NCBI RefSeq assembly: GCF_000620085.1 | Contig: NZ_JHVJ01000003.1 | Coordinates: 248,001-312,000 of the forward strand | Direction of reading: 5' to 3' | Origin: Marinobacterium jannaschii DSM 6295 | GTDB lineage: Bacteria > Pseudomonadota > Gammaproteobacteria > Pseudomonadales > Balneatricaceae | DNA: 64,000 nucleotides | Part shown: piece by piece, positions 18,759 through 25,242 of the stretch | Layout of the letters: every line of letters starts with the position of its first letter | How positions within the stretch are numbered: the stretch's first letter is position 1 | Program-made: the position numbers and the translations under genes | The notes under the pieces: generated by a model | Told to the model about the DNA's origin: nothing | Database searches by the model: none | The model's input: the letters and a program-made list of their open reading frames with translations, nothing else

Positions 18759-19021
18759 GGAACCTGCGAACAAGTCTGAGACTTCCTCTGCGGGCGATAA
18801 AATGACTTAACGCGCGAATGGCTGCGCAGCGAAATGACGAGTCCTTTCCAAGCAGCCAGACAAAGCAGTAAGTTGTTTTAGCGCCCGCCCTTCGGGGCCT
18901 TGAGAGCCATCCAATATCTGCGTTAGCGATTTTCGTCAGGCAACCAGCATGACTGTAATCGCTGCCTTGATCTTGAATGGCTCTAAAGGCCAGAGTCGTT
19001 TCAGACTTATTCGCAGATTCC
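18759..19021. repeat. 263-bp inverted-repeat-bounded element inside the fdh operon
   Basis: The ends 18759-18779 and 19001-19021 are 21-bp inverted repeats matching at 19 of 21 positions (plus-strand right end TCAGACTTATTCGCAG...). Inside lies a second long imperfect hairpin: arms 18903-18918 and 18969-18984 (AGAGCCAT ends, 14/16), continued by the perfect AGCGATT/AATCGCT at 18925-18931 and 18957-18963. It fills the whole gap between the TorD-like stop and the small Tat protein. No open frame of note lies in it. It could be a MITE-like insertion or a structured intercistronic RNA element. Confidence 0.75.
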
Positions 19022-19052
19022 TTTGCCGGTAACCGCTCACCGGTTTCTCTCT

Positions 19053-19691
19053 TCAGAACTGCAATGTGCTCTCAGCCGGGGCTGTGGGGGCGAGTCGCAG
19101 GTAGTGGTTCTCTTCCTGTTCATAGAAGGCGGTACCCAGCAGGGCCACGGTGCTGTAAAACAGGGCGTTGTCCGCATTCTGCAGATCCCGGAAGAAGCGC
19201 AGTGCCCAGGGGCTGAGGTGGCGCTTCCAGAACTGCATCTGCTGGCGGGCACTGAAACCGGAACTGATCATCATGCTCATCACCTCGCACTGGGCGGCGA
19301 TATGATCTTCCGGTTCCTTGATATCGGGCTGGCGCTCGTAGCCGAGCGAAGCCAGATCCTGGCGCAGGGTTGCCAGTGGCTTCTCCATCAGGGAGCCGGT
19401 GAGATACCAACAGCCAAAGGGCATCAGCTCACCGCGGCCGATACCGATAAACAGTTGCTGATACTCATCTCCGATCTGAGGCGGCTGGCTGTGTGAGGCG
19501 CTCAGGGCCAGTGCTGACCAGGCCCGGCTCATCGGGTTGTCTTCCTCTTCCGGCTCCAGTGTGGCCAGCCAGTCGAGTAGCGCAGCATCGGGTGCGCGGC
19601 GCAGCAGGCTGGCCAGCAGGGCGAAGATATCGGCGCGCAGGGCGTCCTGTTCGCTGATCGCTGCGGTGGTCTCTATCGCTGTCATGGTCAT
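19053..19691 (-). CDS. TorD-family molybdoenzyme chaperone
   Basis: 212 residues, all-helical, with the TorD/NarJ-type features: an ALRADIFALLASLLRRAPDA opening, a central DEYQQLFIGIGRGE (the family's conserved E/D-Y-xx-LF...P/G loop), and a late FWKRHLSPWALRFFRDL. These cytoplasmic chaperones bind the Tat signal of the catalytic subunit and help insert the molybdopterin cofactor before export. FdhA is the obvious client. It starts 3 bp after the polyferredoxin stop. Confidence 0.92.
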   Translation of the reverse strand: MTMTAIETTAAISEQDALRADIFALLASLLRRAPDAALLDWLATLEPEEEDNPMSRAWSALALSASHSQPPQIGDEYQQLFIGIGRGELMPFGCWYLTGSLMEKPLATLRQDLASLGYERQPDIKEPEDHIAAQCEVMSMMISSGFSARQQMQFWKRHLSPWALRFFRDLQNADNALFYSTVALLGTAFYEQEENHYLRLAPTAPAESTLQF

Positions 19692-19694
19692 GGC

Positions 19695-21371
19695 TCAGAT
19701 CTCCAGCTGCTTTTCCGGGTGGGCGGTCAGGTCCTGATAGATGTCCTGCACCCGGCAGTCTTCACACATCTTCAGGCGGTTGAGGGCTTCACCCTGAAAC
19801 ATCGGATGTCCCGCCAGCTTGTCGAGCATCTTTTCCACCGTGCTGCGCGGCGCAAAGGGCTTGCTGCAGCTGAGGCATTCGAAGGCGGGTTCCTGATGGA
19901 GCTGAAGCGGCTGGTCGCGCAGCGGGTCGAGGCGTAGTCGAGCCTGCAGCTCGATCGCATCTTCAGGACAGGCGGCATCACAGAGACCGCACTGCACGCA
20001 GTTGCGCTCGGTAAAGAATAGGGCCGGCGTTTCTCCGCCATCGGTCAGGGCCTGGGTAGGGCAAACGGCAACGCAGGAGACGCAGAGGGTGCAGCGTGAG
20101 CGATCAATGCTTACCTGACCAAAGGGAGCGCCCGCCGGCAGGGCGAGGACATCGCGGGATTGTTTTGTCTGAGTGGCTGTCTGGGCTGCCAGCTGGTCCA
20201 GAGCGCTAAGCAGCGTATCGCGCTTGGCGGCCGCCGGATTGAGCGCCAGGGAATGGAACCGCGCGGCGCTTTCCGGCGGCTGCCACAGGCTGAGGTCTGT
20301 ACTGTCGATCAGGCTGAGGCGGATGCCAGCCAGGTTCAGCCCTTCAAGCATCGCCCGGGTGATACAGATCTCCCGCTGCAACAACGCGCGCATCGACGCC
20401 GGTTGCTGCGGGGTGTCCAGTAGCAGAACCTGGCTGGCGCCCATGGCGAGGGCGGCCAGCCAGATCTCCTGACCGGCGGCCGCCAACTCCTCCAGCTCAA
20501 CCGGCAGCAGGTTACCCGGCAGCTGTTCAAACTGGCTCTCCAGAAGCTGGCGGCCGGCTTCACGATCGTGCAGGACGATGACGGCATCGCTGCCATCGGC
20601 GTCATAGTAGGCCTGCAACAGGTCGCGAATCTGGTCGATAATGCGCGACGGTTGCGGCAGGGCATAGCTGATGGCGCCGGTTGGGCAGGCCGTGCTGCAA
20701 CCACCCGCGCCGTGACAGAGGTGAGGATCGATATTGATCAGCTGCCGGATGGAACTGATCGCATCCGCCGGGCAGACATCAAGGCAGCGGGTGCAGCCGG
20801 TCTGGCCACGGCCACTATGGGCACAGATATCATTGTTGATGCGGAAATAGCGTGGCTTCTCAAACTGGCCGATATAGTCCGGTAGTTGTTGCAGCAGCTG
20901 CGCCAGCTGATCGGGATCGCCGTGGCAGTGGAAATAGCCCGCCGGAGCCAGCTCCGAATGAAACAGTGGTCTTTCACTCAGATCGAGAATCAGATCAAAA
21001 CGAGTACGGTGCTGTGCCAGCTGGGACAGCGATGCGTATTGACCATTGATCGCCACCTGCACCTCAAACTGTCCCATAAAGCCTTTAACGCTATGCAGTG
21101 GCATACGGAACAGCGGCATATCCGGTACCGCCGCCAGGGCATTTTGCAACTGCACTTCATCACTGTTCTGTACCGCTTGTGTCACATACAGGGTGATGCT
21201 GGCCATGCCTTTCAGCTGTGCTGCTGCGAGGCGGATCTGGTCCTCCGCACCAGCGATCAGCAGGTGTCCCTGTGTGTTATAGCTCACGGTCGCCGATGCC
21301 AGGCTCAGTGGCGGCAGCGCCTGTTGTCGGGCCTGCCGGCGGGCATCCCGGTTGATCTGCTCTTGTCTCAT
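19695..21371 (-). CDS. Poly-[4Fe-4S] ferredoxin-like protein of the formate dehydrogenase cluster
   Basis: 558 residues. A first ferredoxin pair is at about 185-245 (CTRCLDVCPADA and CHGAGGCSTACPTGA). A second pair lies at about 425-480 (CTLCVSCVAVCP and CVQCGLCDAACPEDA). A C-terminal CxxC...CxxC (CLSC and CEDC) looks like a zinc or rubredoxin-like site. The middle section resembles part of HdrA/MvhD-like or QmoC-associated domains (VLLLDTPQQPASM). There are no membrane spans, so it is cytoplasmic. It is regularly found in fdh3 clusters with DUF3305/3306 and TorD; its partner and reaction are unknown, presumably electron supply for maturation or formate-linked redox. Confidence 0.9.
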   Translation of the reverse strand: MRQEQINRDARRQARQQALPPLSLASATVSYNTQGHLLIAGAEDQIRLAAAQLKGMASITLYVTQAVQNSDEVQLQNALAAVPDMPLFRMPLHSVKGFMGQFEVQVAINGQYASLSQLAQHRTRFDLILDLSERPLFHSELAPAGYFHCHGDPDQLAQLLQQLPDYIGQFEKPRYFRINNDICAHSGRGQTGCTRCLDVCPADAISSIRQLINIDPHLCHGAGGCSTACPTGAISYALPQPSRIIDQIRDLLQAYYDADGSDAVIVLHDREAGRQLLESQFEQLPGNLLPVELEELAAAGQEIWLAALAMGASQVLLLDTPQQPASMRALLQREICITRAMLEGLNLAGIRLSLIDSTDLSLWQPPESAARFHSLALNPAAAKRDTLLSALDQLAAQTATQTKQSRDVLALPAGAPFGQVSIDRSRCTLCVSCVAVCPTQALTDGGETPALFFTERNCVQCGLCDAACPEDAIELQARLRLDPLRDQPLQLHQEPAFECLSCSKPFAPRSTVEKMLDKLAGHPMFQGEALNRLKMCEDCRVQDIYQDLTAHPEKQLEI

Positions 21372-21614
21372 TTCTCACCTCATCTCCGGTCAGCTCTTAA
21401 TAGGTTCTGGCTGAGCTGTCCCGGTGCAGGCTCTGCGGCCTGTCTGGTTATTAAAAGCAACTGCTGCTCCATAGTTGGCAGCAGTGAAGGGGGTTAAAGG
21501 CGGTTCAGGTCGGTTGCTTTCCGGGCTTTGCCCGGGCGCCTGCGTCAAACTGTCCCTGTCGCTGTTTTGCGCTGTATCAAAGCGGGGCAGTTCTGTTGCC
21601 TGACGGTGGGGCGC

Positions 21615-22166
21615 TCAGGCGTCCAGGTCTGCGTCACCGACCTCATCCGGACATTGATTCCATTGTTGTTTCGTCGCAGCTGCATGGGGCAACTGCTCTG
21701 CTTCTGCAGAGGATCCTTCTCCTGGCTGGGAAGCGGCTGTTTCAGTTTCTGGCTGGTGGTTGTCCTCAAGAGCGTCGCTGACCTTATCCAGGGCGGACTC
21801 CTCCTGCTGTTTTACCCAGCTGCGCAGCTGGGCGGCGGCTTCCTGAGTCAGCGCCTTCATCGTGCTGAAGTCCTCGTCATAGTCATTGAGTCCATCACGC
21901 ACGTTGAACTGGGGCAGGTGAAACAGTTTGCGCAGTGCCAGCTTGCGCAATTCATCGCTGACGCCCGGTGACAGGAAGGGACTGAAATCTGACGACTCAC
22001 CCAGCAACTCAACCTCCGGCATATCTTCGTCCGTGAGGGCTTCGGCTTCAGATGCCTCTTCCTGTTGCAGGGCTTCGGCTTCTGCATCTGGCCCGGCCTG
22101 CTGTTCAGCCTGCGCAGCGGCCTTACGTCGCGACCAGCGGTTGATAAATCCGTCTTCAGTTTCCAC
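21615..22166 (-). CDS. DUF3306 protein of formate dehydrogenase cluster
   Basis: 183 residues, highly acidic, with the DUF3306 N-terminal signature (FINRWSRRKAAA) and a later DFSPFLSPGVSDELRKLALRKLF. The remainder is Ala/Glu/Gln-rich and likely disordered. DUF3306 occurs almost only beside fdh3 genes; no function is proved. The start is GTG and overlaps the DUF3305 stop by 11 bp, so the two are coupled. A 243-bp gap without a gene separates it from the polyferredoxin. Confidence 0.9.
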   Translation of the reverse strand: METEDGFINRWSRRKAAAQAEQQAGPDAEAEALQQEEASEAEALTDEDMPEVELLGESSDFSPFLSPGVSDELRKLALRKLFHLPQFNVRDGLNDYDEDFSTMKALTQEAAAQLRSWVKQQEESALDKVSDALEDNHQPETETAASQPGEGSSAEAEQLPHAAATKQQWNQCPDEVGDADLDA

Positions 22167-22599
22167 TGCTGCGCCCCCGTCCCTTTTTCTTTTTTTTACC
22201 TGCGTCGATCAGTTCGCCGTGGATGCCAAGGTAGGTGTCTATCCAGCACTGCACGGCTTCCGGCATCGGTGTTTCAAGCACCTGATGCTCACCATCCATA
22301 AAGGAAGCCGCTTCCTCCTGGCTGGCGGTGATATGTATCGGGGTGAGGCTGCCGTCGCTTTCATCTTCGCTGCAGAGCAGGAACAGGTGCGGCTGACGTG
22401 AATTCAGGTTAAAGCGGTAGGAGGTACGGTCATCGCGGTGCAGCTGCAGTTTGATCGCCGTATAGGCCGGATCGTCGTTCTGGTGTGGTAGCAGATCGGC
22501 GACGACCCAGCGCTCACTCTGCCAGCGGCCGCTCTGGCTGCTCTGCTGGCTGAGTCTGACCTGCAGTGGCCAGTGGTTGTCTGTTCTCAGGGTGGACAT
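22156..22599 (-). CDS. DUF3305 protein, first gene of the formate dehydrogenase operon
   Basis: 147 residues of the DUF3305 family (WPLQVRLSQQ... then RTSYRFNLNSRQPHLFLLC), with a basic Lys-rich tail (KKKKKGRGRSS). GGGAG stands 8 bases ahead of the ATG. It is the first cistron of the leftward fdh operon, about 120 bases after a sigma-54-type promoter; the leader holds five 15-bp repeats. The family is tied to type-3 formate dehydrogenases but its job is not known. Confidence 0.9.
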   Translation of the reverse strand: MSTLRTDNHWPLQVRLSQQSSQSGRWQSERWVVADLLPHQNDDPAYTAIKLQLHRDDRTSYRFNLNSRQPHLFLLCSEDESDGSLTPIHITASQEEAASFMDGEHQVLETPMPEAVQCWIDTYLGIHGELIDAGKKKKKGRGRSSGN

Positions 22600-22655
22600 C
22601 TTTGAGGCTCCCGTGCGCCGCCATTGTTAGCGGGGCTGATTGCAAGACGCAGTTT

Positions 22656-22730
22656 GGTCGGTAACTACTTGGTCAGTAATTATTTGGTTGGTCGCTACTT
22701 GATCGGTAGCTACTTGATCGGGAGTCACTG
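22656..22730. repeat. Five tandem 15-bp repeats in the DUF3305 leader
   Basis: Units start at 22656, 22671, 22686, 22701 and 22716. The consensus is about GRTCGGTARCTACTT, with the last unit most divergent. They cover the predicted transcription start and the 5' leader of the DUF3305 transcript and abut the -12 element at 22729-22744. Possible roles are a reiterated protein-binding site or a leader-RNA element. Confidence 0.85.
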
Positions 22731-22744
22731 CAATTGGCAGGCCA
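22729..22744 (-). promoter_or_regulatory. Sigma-54 promoter for the DUF3305-fdh operon
   Basis: On the minus strand TGGCCTG-CCAA-TTGCA: GG and GC are exactly 10 bases apart, and it matches the TGGCACG-N4-TTGCA consensus at 10 of 12 defined bases. The predicted start is near 22719. The dyad at 22842 is about 130 bp upstream, a usual distance for an enhancer-binding protein. Confidence 0.75.
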
Positions 22745-22828
22745 GTCAGCCTGAAGGGGCGTCAGAGCGGGTTTTTGCAGAGGGCAGGGTAGGCGTGTCC
22801 GGCATGGCTGGTATAAAAAGGGACAGTC

Positions 22829-22856
22829 GGTCAGTCGGCCTGGGACAAAATGTCCC
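22829..22856. promoter_or_regulatory. Predicted enhancer-binding site, fdh divergent region
   Basis: GGTCAGTCG (22829-22837), four bases, then the perfect dyad GGGACA-AAA-TGTCCC (22842-22856). The same 9-mer and dyad occur upstream of tupA at 33568-33596. A further half-site GGGACA is at 22820-22825. It lies between the two divergent sigma-54 promoters and could serve both. Confidence 0.8.
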
Positions 22857-22896
22857 GGATGCGGTGCCGGTGAAGCCATTCTTCTGGCTTCCAGCC

Positions 22897-22912
22897 GGGT
22901 ACGGTTCTTGCT
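22897..22912 (+). promoter_or_regulatory. Sigma-54 promoter for fdhD
   Basis: GGGTACG-GTTC-TTGCT: GG-N10-GC spacing is exact, and ACG plus TTGCT match the consensus. The predicted start is near 22922, 31 bases before the fdhD ATG. The dyad centre lies about 73 bases upstream of it, rather close for an enhancer site. Confidence 0.7.
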
Positions 22913-22952
22913 GGAGTGTTGCTAAAGACTTTATGGGTCAAAGGAGACCGCT

Positions 22953-23804
22953 ATGTCCGAGCTGCAATGCCATGATCTGATCCTCAGTCAGGCCCAGGCC
23001 CAACTTACTGAAACCGTATCGGTGCTGGATGAGCGGGGAGAGCGCCGTCAGATTGAGATCGCCTGTGAGCGTCCGCTGACGATTTACCTCAATAAACGTG
23101 AGATTGTCACCCTTATGACGCTGGGCGATGACCCCGAAGCGCTGGTGCTGGGATACCTGCGTAACCAGGGATTTGTCCGGGCATTAACAGAGGTGGCGGC
23201 GATTCAGGTGGACTGGGAGGTGGAGTCTGCGGCTGTCGTCACCTACGGTGAGCCGGAGGGGCTGGAGGAAAAGCTGGCGCAGCGCACCGTCACCACAGGC
23301 TGCGGCCAGGGCACCATGTTCGGTAATCTGATGGAGCGGCTGACCGATATCTGCTTACCGACCCCGCAGGTACGCCAGAGCACTGTCTATCGGCTGCTGA
23401 AAAACCTCAGCGAGCACAACGATACTTACCGCAATGCCGGGGCCGTGCACGGTTGCGCTATCTGCGAAGGCGACAGGGTGGTGGCCTTTGTGGAAGATGT
23501 CGGCCGTCACAACGCGGTTGATACGCTGGCCGGACGGATGTGGCTGGATGGTATCAGTGCCGAGAACAAGCTGTTCTATACCACCGGGCGACTGACCTCG
23601 GAGATGGTGATTAAGGTCGCGCAGATGAATATCCCGGTGTTGCTGTCCCGATCCGGTGTCACCCAGATGGGACTGGCGCTGGCTCGGGAGTTAGGTATCA
23701 CGATGCTGGCGCGGGCCAAGGGACGGCATTTCCTGCTGTTTTCCGGTGCAACGACACTTGAATATGATGCCGCCGCTGACGCTGACCATGGTGGTCGGGG
23801 CTGA
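22953..23804 (+). CDS. fdhD: FdhD formate dehydrogenase sulfurtransferase
   Basis: 283 residues. FdhD moves sulfur from IscS to the bis-MGD cofactor of formate dehydrogenase. The family core RPLTIYLNKREIVTLMTLGDD-P and FVEDVGRHNAVDTLAGRM are clear. The usual CxxC sulfur-carrying pair is reduced to one cysteine here (C117 in TTGCGQGTM; the second position is Gly). An extra CAIC pair lies just ahead of the EDVGRHNA motif. AAGGAG stands 6 bases before the ATG. It overlaps the next gene by one base (TGATG) and runs divergently from the fdh operon. Confidence 0.94.
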   Translation: MSELQCHDLILSQAQAQLTETVSVLDERGERRQIEIACERPLTIYLNKREIVTLMTLGDDPEALVLGYLRNQGFVRALTEVAAIQVDWEVESAAVVTYGEPEGLEEKLAQRTVTTGCGQGTMFGNLMERLTDICLPTPQVRQSTVYRLLKNLSEHNDTYRNAGAVHGCAICEGDRVVAFVEDVGRHNAVDTLAGRMWLDGISAENKLFYTTGRLTSEMVIKVAQMNIPVLLSRSGVTQMGLALARELGITMLARAKGRHFLLFSGATTLEYDAAADADHGGRG

Positions 23805-24766
23805 TGGCAAAGCTACAGATGCCAGAGCTACAGCAGACGGAATCTGCGACGGCGCTGAGCAGGTCTGCGCGCAACGCAGATCCTTTTATGAATGTGCGTC
23901 AGGTCGCTGAGTATCTGCACCTGAACGAGAAGAAAGTCTATGCCATGGCGGCTGAAGGTACGATCCCGGCAACAAAGCTGACCGGTAAGTGGTTGTTTCC
24001 GCGGGTGCTGATCGATCGCTGGCTGCTGGAAAGCTGTCATAGCGGCCTGATGAACGACCGTCTGATTCTCAGCGGCAGTGATGACCCGCTGTTGCAGGCG
24101 GCGACTAACCGATTGACCCAGAAGCTGCGTACCCGGGCCCTGTTCAGCTATACGGTGACCGGTACCCGGCTCGGACTCGATCTTCTGGCACAAGGCCATG
24201 CTGATGCCTGTGCCATTCACTGGGGACGGGCTGAGGATAGTGACCGCCAGCATCCGGCGCTGTTGCAACAGTACAGTCAGTCGAAGCAGTGGATACTGGT
24301 TCACCTCTACCGGCGTCAACAGGGCTTTATTGTGCGCGAGACCGATTGTGAGCGGCTCAGGCAACCGCAACAGGCATTTGCCGCCACTACCCGCTGGGTT
24401 GTGCGTCAGGAGGGGGCCGGGTCGCAGCGATTCCTCGGCGAGTGGCTGGCCGGACATGCCCAGCCGATAGACAGCCTCAGTGTGGTACAGACTGCCTATG
24501 GCGAGAGTGAGGTAGCAAGCCTGATCTCCCGGGGGGAGGCCGATATCGGGCCTGGTACTCTCAGCGCGGCGATGGAGTTTGGCTTAAGGTTTATTCCGGT
24601 GTGTGAGGAAAACTACGATCTGGTCGTGCCGCGCAACGTCTACTTTCGGCGTCTGTTGCAGCAGCTGTTTGAGTTTCTGCAGGGACATGAAGGGGCCGCT
24701 CTCGCACTGCGGCTGCAGGGATATGATCTGAGCCGTTGCGGGCGTTTAGTCTGGAGTGCGGACTGA
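23804..24766 (+). CDS. HTH regulator with molybdate/PBP-like sensor domain
   Basis: 320 residues. The N-terminal excisionase/MerR-like winged helix (about 28-80) reads MNVRQVAEYLHLNEKKVYAMAAEGTIPATK. A PBP-like domain follows (PF12727 type, about 90-310), the fold of ModA-like periplasmic proteins moved into a cytoplasmic regulator. Motifs include GLDLLAQGHADACAIHW and GEADIGPGTLSAAMEFGL. Related proteins accompany molybdenum-enzyme genes and are thought to read molybdate, tungstate or cofactor state. Co-transcribed with fdhD. Its likely targets are this locus or the tup/moe genes; that is inference. Confidence 0.87.
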   Translation: MAKLQMPELQQTESATALSRSARNADPFMNVRQVAEYLHLNEKKVYAMAAEGTIPATKLTGKWLFPRVLIDRWLLESCHSGLMNDRLILSGSDDPLLQAATNRLTQKLRTRALFSYTVTGTRLGLDLLAQGHADACAIHWGRAEDSDRQHPALLQQYSQSKQWILVHLYRRQQGFIVRETDCERLRQPQQAFAATTRWVVRQEGAGSQRFLGEWLAGHAQPIDSLSVVQTAYGESEVASLISRGEADIGPGTLSAAMEFGLRFIPVCEENYDLVVPRNVYFRRLLQQLFEFLQGHEGAALALRLQGYDLSRCGRLVWSAD

Positions 24767-24801
24767 AGCGGATTCCGCCGGTTTGAGACGCGGACATAAG
24801 T

Positions 24802-24829
24802 AAGGCCGATTCCCGTAAGAATCGGCCTT
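24802..24829 (+). terminator. Hairpin after the fdhD-regulator operon
   Basis: AAGGCCGATTC/GAATCGGCCTT, an 11-bp perfect stem with a 6-nt loop, 36 bases after the regulator stop. A short CG follows the second arm, so the U-tract is only TT. Confidence 0.7.
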
Positions 24830-24951
24830 CGTCAGGTTCGATTCCGGTAACGAGCCGGATCGATACTGGTGATCAGGTTTGACGAAATTACTGTCACCAG
24901 GAGCTGGCGCTGGATCCCCGGGCCGGTATAAGCCTCGTCACCCGGGTCACC

Positions 24952-24972
24952 CCACTGGCCGTGCGCCAGTGG
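24952..24972. repeat. Perfect 8-bp hairpin in a gene-free stretch
   Basis: CCACTGGC-CGTGC-GCCAGTGG within the 476-bp gap between the PBP-like regulator and the diguanylate cyclase. Two CCCGGG blocks (near 24917 and 24942) lie just upstream of it. I see no gene in this gap; it may be a structured untranslated region or a REP-like sequence. Confidence 0.55.
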
Positions 24973-25242
24973 CCAGACTTGTCAGATGGCTGGAACTCTC
25001 GTTCTCAGTTCCAGTCTACGCATACCAACTACATTTCGTCACGCAGTTGCTTCTTTGCTGCAGTTCATATGGGTGCTGGCAACTCTAATTATAGAAGCCT
25101 TACGGCATTTATTAATGAAAGTTTAAACAGAAAAAACCGCTAAACGGGAATCGAATGCAAGGGCTTTTTATTGCAGTCGAACTCATTGGCATTGTGGGTA
25201 TAATGAATAGCCTTACAGGAACTGTGGCTGGCGGTCATCACA

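Noticed and set aside
18903-18984. Integron attC site
   Set aside because: The size and imperfect hairpin are right, but the GTTRRRY and RYYYAAC core sites are not present and no integrase or cassette is near.
22624-22980. 118-aa plus-strand frame whose start reads as NYLVS-like pentapeptide repeats
   Set aside because: It spans the 15-bp repeats, the dyad and both sigma-54 promoters and runs into fdhD in another frame; no ribosome site. The repeats are better read as DNA or leader RNA.
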